Notes: generated by a model from the sequence alone, not told the origin. DNA of 64,000 nt from Oscillospiraceae bacterium (GCA_902784305.1 CACZUK010000001.1:1-64000), one strand, 5' to 3'. Positions 34,729 through 43,650 are shown, numbered from the stretch's first letter. Made by a program: numbers and translations.

Positions 34729-36069
34729 TCAGCTGTTGCGGCGCTTCTTGCTCAGGGTGAAGAAGCCGATGCCGGCCAGAGAGATGCCCACCATCAGGAT
34801 ATAGGGCAGGTTGCTGATGACGATACCGGTGGGAGAGATGTCCTTAACCGTGTTGGTGTACTGGATGTAAGCGCCGTGCTCACCGACCACGATGGTGCCA
34901 TCCACTGCGAGCGATTCTCCCTGCGCCTTGGAGCCGGTCTTCGCGGTGGTAATCAGCTGACCCCACTTGCCGCTGTAGGCAGGGAGATAGCCTTGCTCGC
35001 CCTGCTCGCTCACGGTAATCTCGGAGCCAACGGGGAGGGCGTTGACGACGAAGGAATCGCCGTGCTTCAGGTGGATCATGTACTCAACGTCAGGTTTCAT
35101 CTGCGCTGGCGTGGGATCGTTGCTGGTCGGATCAATCCCGTCTGTGGAAACACTGCTATGCTGATTGATCTGCTGGGCGGAGTAGCCGTTGACCAGAACC
35201 GGGATCAGAGTGTAATCGTTGCCCTGGTAGGAGGCGGGAATCGTCACCTTGACCGTGTAGGTAAAGGCGTAGGTCTGGCTGGCGGAGGGACCGGACACGT
35301 CCTTGGTGAGCTTGAAGGCGTACTGGCTGTAGTCGGCATCGCCGTCCAGGGGGGTATCACCGCTGGTGGAGTTGTTGTTGATGGGATGCTTCTCCACAAT
35401 CTTGTTGTAGGCGTTGGTGAACTTAAAGTTGTTGCCCACATAGTCTTCGCAGCCATCTGCCGCAGATTCCTTGTTGGCATTGGGCGTGCCGTCAATCTTC
35501 GACCAGGTGCTGGTGTTCGAGTCAAACTTTTCAACGGTAACATTGTCAACGACCGGACCGTTGGTGCCGTTGATGACATAGACCTTGATTCTGTACTCCT
35601 GGGCATCATAGGTCATGCCGTCGAGTCCACCATTGACCTCGGACGCATAGTAGACGTAGTGACCGGCACTGCCCCAGCTCGTTTCATTCAGGTCGACGGC
35701 GGCGGTCACATTGGTCAGCACTTCATCCGTGCCGTCCGCATCGCGGTTCATGTTTGCCCCGCCATACGCAACGGTGACATCAGCCAATTCGGGATAGTTG
35801 ACCGCTTCCTGGGGCAGGTAGAAGTTGTGGAACAGGGGATCGTCATTCTTCAGAGCGGTGGCTTCTGGCTCAGTGGGTTTACGGAACTTGAAGGTAAAGG
35901 TCGTGTCGGGAACGGTGACGCCCTTACCGATGAGCAGGTCCTTGGTAATCTGAATCTTCGTGTCCTTTGTGACGCTGGTACCCTCTGTTGCCAGAGCGGG
36001 GGCCATCAGTCCCAGGGCCATCATCATGGCCAGGAGGACGGACAGCAGCTTTTTGCTGTGAACTTTCAT
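34729..36069 (-). CDS. Major pilin, FctA/Spy0128-type
   Basis: 446 residues. The signal peptide ends at ALA-TEG (about residue 28). Two isopeptide-type pilin domains follow: one with ITKDLLIGKGVTVPDTTFTF, another starting near YAFKLTKDVSG. The sorting signal is SPTG, then a helix and KKRRNS. ATG 36069 follows GGAGG. Its place directly after the signal-peptidase-like gene and before the sortase matches FctA pilus loci of streptococci, where this protein is the shaft subunit. Confidence 0.88.
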   Translation of the reverse strand: MKVHSKKLLSVLLAMMMALGLMAPALATEGTSVTKDTKIQITKDLLIGKGVTVPDTTFTFKFRKPTEPEATALKNDDPLFHNFYLPQEAVNYPELADVTVAYGGANMNRDADGTDEVLTNVTAAVDLNETSWGSAGHYVYYASEVNGGLDGMTYDAQEYRIKVYVINGTNGPVVDNVTVEKFDSNTSTWSKIDGTPNANKESAADGCEDYVGNNFKFTNAYNKIVEKHPINNNSTSGDTPLDGDADYSQYAFKLTKDVSGPSASQTYAFTYTVKVTIPASYQGNDYTLIPVLVNGYSAQQINQHSSVSTDGIDPTSNDPTPAQMKPDVEYMIHLKHGDSFVVNALPVGSEITVSEQGEQGYLPAYSGKWGQLITTAKTGSKAQGESLAVDGTIVVGEHGAYIQYTNTVKDISPTGIVISNLPYILMVGISLAGIGFFTLSKKRRNS

Positions 36070-36221
36070 CTGAAAACCTCCGTTTGATATGGTTTGGAAT
36101 GGTGTGGAATGGTATTGTGCGTCTGCGGGCTGCTCCGTATGGCCCCGAAGCGCCCTGTACAACTCTTTCTCCCTGTTCCTCCTTCCTGACAGAATCAATC
36201 CGCGCAGCGGGCGAAGCGCCT

Positions 36222-36767
36222 CTACAAATTGCGTCTGCGCAGCAGGCCGATCACCTTGCCCTCCACGTCCTCCAGGTCTACGCAGCCGAACACCCGGCTG
36301 TCTGTGGCGTGGGGGCGGTTGTCGCCCAGTACGAATATCTGTTTTATGCCCACATGCACCGGGAAGGTGACTCCTTCCTCGAACATGGTGGTTTCATAGG
36401 GAATGTCGTCCTCCTGGACCCGGGCGCCGTTGATGAGCATCCCGTTCTCATCAAAGTCCACCGTATCGCCCTCCGCCGCCACGACCCGGGCCATCAGAGA
36501 GCGTCCGTGATAGGAGAACACGGCGATGTCCCCGGCGCTGTACTTCTGGTCCAGCCGATAGTAGAGCACCAGGTCCCCGTCCCGCAGAGACGGGTTCATG
36601 TTGCTGCTCAGATACCGCTGATACCCGAAAATATAGTGGAATATCAGCCAGAACACCACAAAAATGACCGCCAGCTTGATGGCGAGCGCCACGATGTCCG
36701 AGAGCAGCGAGGCGGCGGCGGAGCGGGGCTTTTTCTCCTTTGCCTCCTCTGAAGCGGGAGCGCTCAT
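36222..36767 (-). CDS. SipA-like pseudo-signal peptidase, predicted pilus chaperone
   Basis: 181 residues from ATG 36767 behind AAGGAGGT. One N-terminal membrane helix precedes an S26 fold with GD-LV, GDIAVF, GDTVDF-ENG and VLGDNRPHATDSR. Both catalytic residues are replaced. The Ser of SMxPTL is Asn (SNMNPSL), and the Lys of the VKRVVG motif is Ala (LMARVVAAEGD). It should be unable to cut signal peptides. In Streptococcus pyogenes pilus loci, SipA likewise lacks these residues and helps polymerise the pilin. It is the first gene of the operon, upstream of the major pilin. Confidence 0.85.
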   Translation of the reverse strand: MSAPASEEAKEKKPRSAAASLLSDIVALAIKLAVIFVVFWLIFHYIFGYQRYLSSNMNPSLRDGDLVLYYRLDQKYSAGDIAVFSYHGRSLMARVVAAEGDTVDFDENGMLINGARVQEDDIPYETTMFEEGVTFPVHVGIKQIFVLGDNRPHATDSRVFGCVDLEDVEGKVIGLLRRRNL

Positions 36768-36835
36768 GCCGGCCCCACCTCCTTTCAACCCTGAATCTTT
36801 CGGAAAAACGTTTCTAAAACAGGGTTTTCTTACCT

Positions 36836-36864
36836 ATTATAGTAAATCCACAAAGCCTTGTCAA
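36836..36864 (-). promoter_or_regulatory. Consensus sigma-A promoter of the pilus operon
   Basis: -35 TTGACA (36864-36859), 17-bp spacer, -10 TATAAT (36841-36836): a perfect consensus, leaving a leader of about 65 nt. Confidence 0.92.
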
Positions 36865-36889
36865 GGTTCGTGTCTACAATTGTGGATTT
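36844..36889. repeat. Inverted repeat flanking the -35 box of the pilus promoter, probable operator
   Basis: AAATCCACAA (36844-36853) lies in the spacer, and TTGTGGATTT (36880-36889) lies upstream of the -35 box. The two arms are perfect 10-bp complements 36 bp apart. Binding to both would cover the -35 box. The spacing equals that of the inverted repeat at the CdaR-type gene. Confidence 0.6.
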
Positions 36890-37022
36890 TCATCTGCTGC
36901 GGATGCGAAATGTTGGTATTTCGTCGGATTTTTGTGCCATTCTGGTCCGGCCGCGGCGAAGCGGACAGACCACGGCGGAGGTAAAAAACAAGGAGACTTG
37001 TGAGAAAGTCCCCAAAAATATG

Positions 37023-37051
37023 TGGAAATCTCCCGCCTGATGTGCTATACT
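37023..37051 (+). promoter_or_regulatory. Probable promoter of the EAL gene
   Basis: -35 TGGAAA (37023-37028), 17-bp spacer, -10 TATACT (37046-37051). It diverges from the pilus operon. Confidence 0.6.
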
Positions 37052-37123
37052 GGCCTCAGAACAATGGAGCGATTTTATACCACAGGCCATGCCGTGTGGA
37101 CCCTGCACAAGGAGTGTACGCAC

Positions 37124-38317
37124 ATGAAACAAGACCTGGAACAATTTGTATTGGAAAACTTCCAATCTGCCCTGGAAAAGCGGCATATTCAGCCCTATTA
37201 TCAGCCGGTTATCCGCACCATCTCCCAAAAGCTGTGCAGCTTCGAGGCGCTGGCGCGCTGGGTGGACCCGGAGCGGGGCGTCATCCGCCCGGACCAGTTC
37301 ATCCCCGTGCTGGAGCGCGCGAAGCTGATTCACCTGCTGGACGAGTGCATCATTCATCAGGTGTGCGAGCGCCTGCGCAGGAGCATGGATTCGGCGCAGG
37401 TGCCCATTCCCGTGTCCGTGAACCTGTCCCGTCAGGATTTCCAGCTCTGCGACGTGTATGCGATGGTGGACAAGCTGACCCGCAGCCACCAGATTCCCCA
37501 CGAGTTTCTCTACATCGAAATCACCGAGAGCAGCATGTCTGAGCAGGAGGAGCTGATGCACAGCATCGTGGACCGCTTCCACACCGGCGGCTACCAGGTC
37601 TGGATGGATGACTTCGGCAGCGCCTATTCCTCCCTGAACACCCTGAAGGACTACACCTTTGACGAGCTGAAGCTGGATATGCGCTTTCTCAGCTCCTTTA
37701 GCCAGCGCTCCCGGCGCATCCTCACCGCGGTGGTCCACATGGCCAAGGAGATTAACGTCCACACGCTGGCCGAGGGCGTGGAGAACGAGGACCAGTTCCG
37801 CTATCTGCGCAACATCGGCTGTGAGAAGGTGCAGGGCTACTTCTTCGGCCGCCCCCTCCCCTACGAGGAGAGTCTGGAGCATCTGTGCGCCACCGGCATC
37901 CGCATCGAAACACCTCAGGAGCGGAAATACTACGACGACATCGGCCGTGTCAATCTGCTCAGCGCGGTGCCCTTCATCACCCGGGAGGAGCACGACGCGC
38001 TGACCTCCGCCCGGCAGCTCAACAGCATCCCGCTGGCCCTGGTGGAGATGGACGAGAGCCACTTCAAGCTCCTGTTCCACAACACCGCCTTCGAGCAGAC
38101 CGCCCAGGGCACCGGCCTGTTTCCCGACGTGTTTGACGTGCGGCTCATGGGGACGCCCCAGCCCGCCGCGCTGCTGTCGGAGAAGTTCCGTCGCCTGCTG
38201 GACGCCACCCGCTCCGGGGAGCCGGGGAAAATGTACCTCATCTCCCGGGAGGAGTACTACGAGGTGCAGGCCAAGTGCGTCTCCCAGCTGGGGGAGCGCT
38301 ACTGCGTGCTGCTGTAA
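37124..38317 (+). CDS. EAL-domain cyclic-di-GMP phosphodiesterase
   Basis: 397 residues from ATG 37124 behind AAGGAG. The EAL domain (about 10-255) keeps its active-site series: FEALARW, VNLSRQDF, EITES, DDFGSAYSSL, ELKLDMRF, AEGVENEDQ and QGYFFGRPLP. It should therefore hydrolyse c-di-GMP to pGpG. The C-terminal 130 residues resemble the start of a PAS-like region. The frame ends at TAA 38315, directly followed in the same frame by ATG 38318 of the next gene with no ribosome site. The two may be one interrupted protein. The gene lies next to the pilus operon. Confidence 0.9.
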   Translation: MKQDLEQFVLENFQSALEKRHIQPYYQPVIRTISQKLCSFEALARWVDPERGVIRPDQFIPVLERAKLIHLLDECIIHQVCERLRRSMDSAQVPIPVSVNLSRQDFQLCDVYAMVDKLTRSHQIPHEFLYIEITESSMSEQEELMHSIVDRFHTGGYQVWMDDFGSAYSSLNTLKDYTFDELKLDMRFLSSFSQRSRRILTAVVHMAKEINVHTLAEGVENEDQFRYLRNIGCEKVQGYFFGRPLPYEESLEHLCATGIRIETPQERKYYDDIGRVNLLSAVPFITREEHDALTSARQLNSIPLALVEMDESHFKLLFHNTAFEQTAQGTGLFPDVFDVRLMGTPQPAALLSEKFRRLLDATRSGEPGKMYLISREEYYEVQAKCVSQLGERYCVLL

Positions 38318-40036
38318 ATGCGCAATCTCACCAAGGCGCCGGGCGCGGAGGAGACGGAGCACCTGGACGAGAGCCTGCGTCAAATCTATTCCCTGTTTGA
38401 GCGCATCACCCTGGTCAATGTGGACGCGGACACCTTTGAACCCCTCTATGTGGACACCCGCTCCGACATGGTTTCCAGGCGAAGCAACATCCGCGCTATG
38501 GCAAGGGAATATGCTTCACAGTACGTCTATCCCGAGGACCGGGAGACTTATCTGCGCCTGATGGACCCCAATTCCATCGAAAAACAGCTGAAAAAGGCCG
38601 GAAAACCCTACATCAACGCCTGCATTCGCTCTCTGGTGGGACACGGGCAGTACGCCTGGAAGCAATACACCGTCCTCTGCCTCCAGGAGAGCAACTACCT
38701 GCTACTCATCCGCAACGTTCATGAGGCCGCCCTTGACTTCCTCAGCGCCCATCAGGGCTGCGCCGCGGAGCTGAACCACGCGGAGGGCATCTCCGGGGAG
38801 CTGCTTTGGAAGAGCCTGGTGCAGTCGGACATCATCCGGCTATTCTGGAAGGACCGGGAGCGCCGTTTCCTGGGCGCCAGCCAATCCTTCCTGGATTATT
38901 ACGATTTCTCCTCTCTGGAGGATATTCTGGGCAAAAACGACGAGGATTTGGGGTGGCATGTCCACGCCGACGCCTTCAAGAGCGACGAGTACCAGGTCAT
39001 TCACGAGGGCCGGGTGGTTCGGAACATGCCCGGCCGGTGCATCCGGCACGGAGAAAACCGGGACATTCTGGCAAACAAAGCGCCTCTTTATGACGAAAAC
39101 GGCGAGATTCAGGGACTTGTGGGCTACTTCATCGACCGGGAGCTCATCAACGCCAACGACAGCCGCGGCGCGGAGACCAGACGCCGGGACCTGATGACCG
39201 GGCTGCTCAACGCCCGGGGCCTCATGGAGGAGGAGGTCGTGTTCCGGGACGAGTACTACATGCGAAACGCGGATTTTGTGCGCATCCACATCACCATTGA
39301 CGACTTTTCCTCCCTGGTGAAGCAGCACGGCTTCGAGTTCGGGGACAAGGCCATGGTGGCGCTGGGCCGGGCGCTGCGGCAGGAGTTCGGCCAGAGCGCC
39401 GCGGTGGCGCGCTACTCCGGTCAGCGCTTCGTGATTCTGCGCCAAATCACCGGGGCGGAAGAGGCCCGGCAGCTGCGCACGCGCATCCGGTCTGTGGCCT
39501 CCAGCCTCCAGAGCATCGAGGGGGTGCCCCTGACCCTGTACCTCTCTGTGGGCTACGCCATCTACTCCGAGGTGGACGACCTGGAGGCCCAGAAGAAACG
39601 GGCGGAGAACAGCTTGCTGGTGGACCACGACGAAAACGTCAGCACTGAGAGCAGAATCAGCTACGCCTCGGAGCTGTTCCATTTCTACGACGACCTGCCC
39701 ATCCCCTTCGCGGTGTTCCGCGTGGTGACCGACGAGGAGGGGCTGGTCCGGGATGCCATCGTTTTCTATGCCAACCACAGCTACGAGCTCAGCTGCGGCA
39801 AGGACGTGTCAGAGCTGCTGGGCCACGGCACCCGTGAGCTGTTCCCCACCATGGACGAGAACTGGTACGACGCCGCGGGCCGGGCGGCGCTGGGCGGCGA
39901 ATCCGTGGTGTCCCAGTTCTACCTGGGGCCGGAGCACAACCTCTACCACATTACGGCCAGCCCGGTCATCCACACCGGCTACTGCTGCTTCACCTTCCTG
40001 GTGCTGGATGTCAAGGAGATGGAGCCGGAGCAGTGA
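38318..40036 (+). CDS. PAS / degenerate GGDEF / PAS protein, in frame with the EAL gene
   Basis: 572 residues. A PAS domain lies at about 180-290 (SDIIRLFWKDRERRFLGASQSF), a GGDEF-like domain at about 290-440 and a second PAS at about 455-565. The GGDEF signature is replaced by YSGQRF, so cyclase activity is unlikely. ATG 38318 has no Shine-Dalgarno site and abuts the TAA of the EAL gene, so it is either re-initiated or the separated C-terminal part of one large protein of about 970 residues. Role: signal sensing for c-di-GMP turnover (inferred). Confidence 0.75.
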   Translation: MRNLTKAPGAEETEHLDESLRQIYSLFERITLVNVDADTFEPLYVDTRSDMVSRRSNIRAMAREYASQYVYPEDRETYLRLMDPNSIEKQLKKAGKPYINACIRSLVGHGQYAWKQYTVLCLQESNYLLLIRNVHEAALDFLSAHQGCAAELNHAEGISGELLWKSLVQSDIIRLFWKDRERRFLGASQSFLDYYDFSSLEDILGKNDEDLGWHVHADAFKSDEYQVIHEGRVVRNMPGRCIRHGENRDILANKAPLYDENGEIQGLVGYFIDRELINANDSRGAETRRRDLMTGLLNARGLMEEEVVFRDEYYMRNADFVRIHITIDDFSSLVKQHGFEFGDKAMVALGRALRQEFGQSAAVARYSGQRFVILRQITGAEEARQLRTRIRSVASSLQSIEGVPLTLYLSVGYAIYSEVDDLEAQKKRAENSLLVDHDENVSTESRISYASELFHFYDDLPIPFAVFRVVTDEEGLVRDAIVFYANHSYELSCGKDVSELLGHGTRELFPTMDENWYDAAGRAALGGESVVSQFYLGPEHNLYHITASPVIHTGYCCFTFLVLDVKEMEPEQ

Positions 40037-40087
40037 AAAACGCCGGACATGCGCCGGAGGCTGTCAGGCTGAGAAGGAAGTGCGCGC

Positions 40088-40690
40088 ATGAGAAGAAAAC
40101 TGCTGTTTTTCGGGGATTCCAACACCTACGGGTACGATCCGGCTAATTATTACACGCTGCGCTACCCGGAGGAGCAGCGCTGGACCACGATGCTGGCCCG
40201 CTCGGCGGCGCGGCGCTGGGAGCTGATTCCGGAGGGCCTGAACGGCCGCGCCCTCCCCCGTCTGCCCGGAGACGCGCCGCTGCTGCGTTCCCTGCTGGAC
40301 AGGCTGGGGCCGGAGGATGTGTTCGCGGTGATGCTGGGCACCAACGACCTGCTGGGGACCTGGCCGCCGGACGCGCAGCGGGCTGTGGAGCGAATGGACA
40401 ATCTCCTGCGCTTCCTTCTGGAGGAAGGTCGGGACGCGGGGACGGTGCTGGTCATCGCGCCGCCCTGTCTGGACAAGCTCGCCGCCGTGATGCCCTCCGC
40501 CGGGCGCTGCGGTCCGGAAAGCCACCGGATGAATCAGGGCTTTCGGGACCTGGCCGGGCGCTGGGGCGTTCGGTTTGCCGATGCCGGGACCTGGGACATT
40601 GACCTGTGCGGCGGGGACTGGGTCCACTTCTCCGAGGCAGGACACCGGCAGTTCGCCCGGCGGATGGAGGAGGTGCTGGAGAGGCTTTGA
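40088..40690 (+). CDS. SGNH/GDSL-family hydrolase
   Basis: 200 residues. Block I FFGDSNTYG supplies the nucleophile Ser, MLGTNDLL is block III, and GGDWVHFSEAGH is block V with the catalytic Asp and His. There is no signal peptide, so it is cytoplasmic. Relatives are acyl-esterases or carbohydrate deacetylases; the substrate is unknown. ATG 40088 follows AAGGAAG. It is 51 bp after the PAS gene and probably read from the same transcript. Confidence 0.88.
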   Translation: MRRKLLFFGDSNTYGYDPANYYTLRYPEEQRWTTMLARSAARRWELIPEGLNGRALPRLPGDAPLLRSLLDRLGPEDVFAVMLGTNDLLGTWPPDAQRAVERMDNLLRFLLEEGRDAGTVLVIAPPCLDKLAAVMPSAGRCGPESHRMNQGFRDLAGRWGVRFADAGTWDIDLCGGDWVHFSEAGHRQFARRMEEVLERL

Positions 40691-40754
40691 GCCGCCGGAG
40701 CGCTGTCAGCGTTTTTTCGAATGGAAAGTTCTGAAATATAACTTCTAAAAGTGC

Positions 40755-40783
40755 TTGTGTTTTTGGTGGATTCCTGTTAAACT
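40755..40783 (+). promoter_or_regulatory. Probable promoter of the GH32-MFS operon
   Basis: -35 TTGTGT (40755-40760), 17-bp spacer, -10 TAAACT (40778-40783). Confidence 0.6.
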
Positions 40784-40863
40784 AGCAGCAGGAAACGCGG
40801 CGGACGCGCGGCCCCCTGACGGGCGCGGACCGCCGGTCTGGATTGGAATGAGGAGGCGTTAGC

Positions 40864-42327
40864 GTGAAAACCTGGACAAAAGAAGAGCGTTACCGCGTAC
40901 TGCGGGACCCGGAGGAGATTCGACCCCTCCATGAGCGCATTTGCCGCTCCGACTGGCGGCAGACCTATCACATTCAGAGCGTCACCGGACTGCTGAACGA
41001 CCCCAACGGCTTCGTCTACCACGACGGGCTGTGGCATCTCTTCTATCAGTGGTGCCCCTGGGGCGCGGTGCACGGTTTGAAGTACTGGTATCACACCATC
41101 TCCAACGACCTGGTCACCTGGAAGAATCTGGGCGTGTGCATCAAGCCCGACACCCTGTATGACAACAAGGGTGCCTATTCCGGCTCCGCCCTGCCCACAG
41201 ACGACTCCCTCTACCTTTATTATACCGGCAATCACCGGGACGAGAACTGGGTGCGCAAGTCCTACACCCTTCTGGTGGATTTGAAGGACCGGGAGACGCC
41301 CACGAAGCTGCCGCCCCTCTACGGTCCGCACCCGGACTACACGGAGCATCAGCGCGACCCGAAGATTATCTACAACAAGGAAAAGGGGAAGTATTACATC
41401 ATTCTGGGCGCTCAAACGAAGGAAAAGCACGGCTGCGTGCTGATTTACGCCTCCGACTCCCCCACCCAGGACTGGCACTTCGCCGGGGAGCTGAAGGTGC
41501 CCGGCTTTGAGGCCTTCGGTGACATGTGGGAGTGCCCCTCCATCGAGAAGATCAGCGGCTACGATGTGCTGCTCTTCTGTCCCCAGCACCTGACCCTGCC
41601 CGGACGGGGCGGCACGGTCCATCACAACGGATACCTGCTGGGACAGATGGACTGGGACAGCCTGACCTTTACCCCGGACAACACCCAGTTCCACGTGCTG
41701 GACTTTGGCTTTGACTCCTACGCCGCCGAGTGCGCCGCCAATCCCGAGGACCAGAACAAGGCGACGCTGGTGGCCTGGATGGGCCTGCCGGACGCCGCCT
41801 ACCCCACCGACGAGGAGGACTGGTCCGGCTGCCTGACCCTCCCCCGGGAGCTGCGGGTGCGTGACCGCCGCCTGATTCAGCAGCCGCTGGAGGATTTGCG
41901 GGCGCTGCGGGGCCGTTCGGTGGATTTGGAGGCCACGGATTTGCTGCCCAGGGTGTGCGAGCTGGAGCTCATCAGCCGGGGCGGAGATCTGTCCATCCAT
42001 CTGCTGGCCAAGTCTGACGGCAGCGGCGGCCTGTCCATTCGCTACGACGACGCGGCCCGGGAGATTACGGTGGACCGCTCCGGCCTGACCCACCGCTTCA
42101 ACGTGGATCAGGGGGAGCAGCGCACCCGTCCCCTGCCCAAGGGCCTGTTCCACCTGCGCATCTTCCTGGACCGCAGCTCGGTGGAGATTTTCGTCAACGA
42201 CGGCGACGCGGTGTTCTCCTCCCGCATCTTCCCCGTGGCCGGAGAGGAGCGGCTGCGCCTGGAGGGCGACGCCTCGGTCCGCGTGTGGCACCTGAAGCCG
42301 GCGGTGGAGGACGACTTTGTCGTCTGA
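40864..42327 (+). CDS. scrB: Glycoside hydrolase family 32 (sucrose-6-phosphate hydrolase / fructosidase)
   Basis: 487 residues from GTG 40864 behind GAGGAGG. The five-blade propeller shows LLNDPNGF (nucleophile Asp), QRDPKI (transition-state Asp) and MWECPSI (acid/base Glu). A beta-sandwich follows from about 350. There is no signal peptide, so it acts inside the cell on sucrose, sucrose-phosphate or short fructans. It is coupled to an MFS permease 30 bp downstream and there is no PTS gene nearby, so unphosphorylated sucrose or fructo-oligosaccharides are the likelier substrates. Confidence 0.92.
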   Translation: MKTWTKEERYRVLRDPEEIRPLHERICRSDWRQTYHIQSVTGLLNDPNGFVYHDGLWHLFYQWCPWGAVHGLKYWYHTISNDLVTWKNLGVCIKPDTLYDNKGAYSGSALPTDDSLYLYYTGNHRDENWVRKSYTLLVDLKDRETPTKLPPLYGPHPDYTEHQRDPKIIYNKEKGKYYIILGAQTKEKHGCVLIYASDSPTQDWHFAGELKVPGFEAFGDMWECPSIEKISGYDVLLFCPQHLTLPGRGGTVHHNGYLLGQMDWDSLTFTPDNTQFHVLDFGFDSYAAECAANPEDQNKATLVAWMGLPDAAYPTDEEDWSGCLTLPRELRVRDRRLIQQPLEDLRALRGRSVDLEATDLLPRVCELELISRGGDLSIHLLAKSDGSGGLSIRYDDAAREITVDRSGLTHRFNVDQGEQRTRPLPKGLFHLRIFLDRSSVEIFVNDGDAVFSSRIFPVAGEERLRLEGDASVRVWHLKPAVEDDFVV

Positions 42328-42357
42328 GCGCGCCGGGACCGAAAGTGAGGTGTTTCC

Positions 42358-43539
42358 ATGAGCGACGGAACCGGAAAAACCCCGGGCAAGGGCAAGGATT
42401 TCCTGTGGGCAGTGCTCTTCCTGGTCATCTTCATCAACGGCTTTGAGGCCGGCGGCTATCAGGCCAGCCTTTGGAACATCGGCAAGGACTACGACCTGTC
42501 CGTGACCTCCATGGGCCTGTTTGCCTCCATGGAGCTCTTTGCCACCATGCTGGCCCCTCTGCTTCTGGGCCGCTGGGCGGACCGCACCAGCAAGGACCGG
42601 AGCATCAGCATCCTGCTGAGCCTCCAGCTGGCCGCCTCCGCCCTGGTGCTGGTCACCAGAGGGAACACGCTGTTCCTGGTGTGCGTGTTCTTCCTGGGCC
42701 TGACCACCAGCGCCCTTCAGTTCATCTCCATCGCCGCGCTGGCGGACGCCTATCCGGTGAGCAACAAGCGGCGCATCCCCTTTTTGACCTCTATGTACGC
42801 CACCGGCGCTCTGGTGGCCCCCCTGGTGGTCTCCTTCTACCTGAGCCACGGTTTGGGCTGGCGCACCCTGTTCGCCCTGCTGGCCGTGGGCAGCACGGTG
42901 GCTCTGGTGGGCATCCTCCGCTCCGGCAGCGAGCCTCGGGAGACCCTCTCCGCCGCCGCCGAGGAGCGGCGCAGCTCCGGCCACTTTGTGCTGGCGGGCG
43001 TACTGCTGCTGTGCGTGGTCATGTGCATCTATGTGGGCTTTGAGAACGGCTTTGCCTTCTTCGTGGACACCCTGTTCACCGACGTGCTCAAGTCCTCCAG
43101 CGGCAAGTTCGCCCTGAGCGTGTTCTGGGCGGTGATGATTCCCTCCCGGGTGCTGGTGGGCCTGTTCTCCAAACATTCCCGGAAGATTCTGCTGGGCGCT
43201 GTGGTGGCCATTCCCCTCATCACCTGGGTGCTGTCCATGAGCTCCAGCAGTACACTGGTGCTGCTGCTGTGCGTGCCTCTGGGCTTTGCCAGCGGCGCGA
43301 TCTACCCCAGCGTGCTGACCATGCTGCTGCCCTTCGCGGGCAAGCAGACCGCCACGGCCACCGGCATGATTACCACCGCCACCGGCATCGGCGGCGTGGT
43401 GTTCACCGCCCTCACCGGCGTGATGGCGGAGCGGCTGGGCCTGCGGCTGGCGATTGCGGCTCTGGGCGGATTCTTTGTGATTTCCCTGCTCTCCGTTCTG
43501 GGAGCGCAGGCCCTGCATCGGAAGGTGCAGGAGGACTGA
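42358..43539 (+). CDS. MFS transporter, probable sugar permease
   Basis: 393 residues with about twelve hydrophobic segments and an MFS loop motif between helices 2 and 3 (LLGRWADRTSKDRS). Family members are proton-coupled transporters or facilitators. Linkage to the GH32 gene suggests import of sucrose or fructo-oligosaccharide. ATG 42358 follows GTGAGGTG. Substrate assignment rests only on the operon. Confidence 0.85.
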   Translation: MSDGTGKTPGKGKDFLWAVLFLVIFINGFEAGGYQASLWNIGKDYDLSVTSMGLFASMELFATMLAPLLLGRWADRTSKDRSISILLSLQLAASALVLVTRGNTLFLVCVFFLGLTTSALQFISIAALADAYPVSNKRRIPFLTSMYATGALVAPLVVSFYLSHGLGWRTLFALLAVGSTVALVGILRSGSEPRETLSAAAEERRSSGHFVLAGVLLLCVVMCIYVGFENGFAFFVDTLFTDVLKSSSGKFALSVFWAVMIPSRVLVGLFSKHSRKILLGAVVAIPLITWVLSMSSSSTLVLLLCVPLGFASGAIYPSVLTMLLPFAGKQTATATGMITTATGIGGVVFTALTGVMAERLGLRLAIAALGGFFVISLLSVLGAQALHRKVQED

Positions 43540-43571
43540 CTGTCTGAGGACTGACCTTTGCGGATAAATGA

Positions 43572-43650
43572 CCGGCGCCTCTCCGCTTTCCAGCGGGGAG
43601 GTGCCGGATGACCTCAAGGAGCGCTCTGCCGGAGGATGGCGGAGCGCTCC
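43572..43650. repeat. Two consecutive strong hairpins after the MFS gene
   Basis: Hairpin 1 at 43572-43607 pairs CCGGCGCCTCTCCGCT with AGCGGGGAGGTGCCGG. Hairpin 2 at 43618-43650 pairs GGAGCGCTC with GAGCGCTCC. Neither has a T run. They may end or stabilise the GH32-MFS transcript. Confidence 0.5.
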
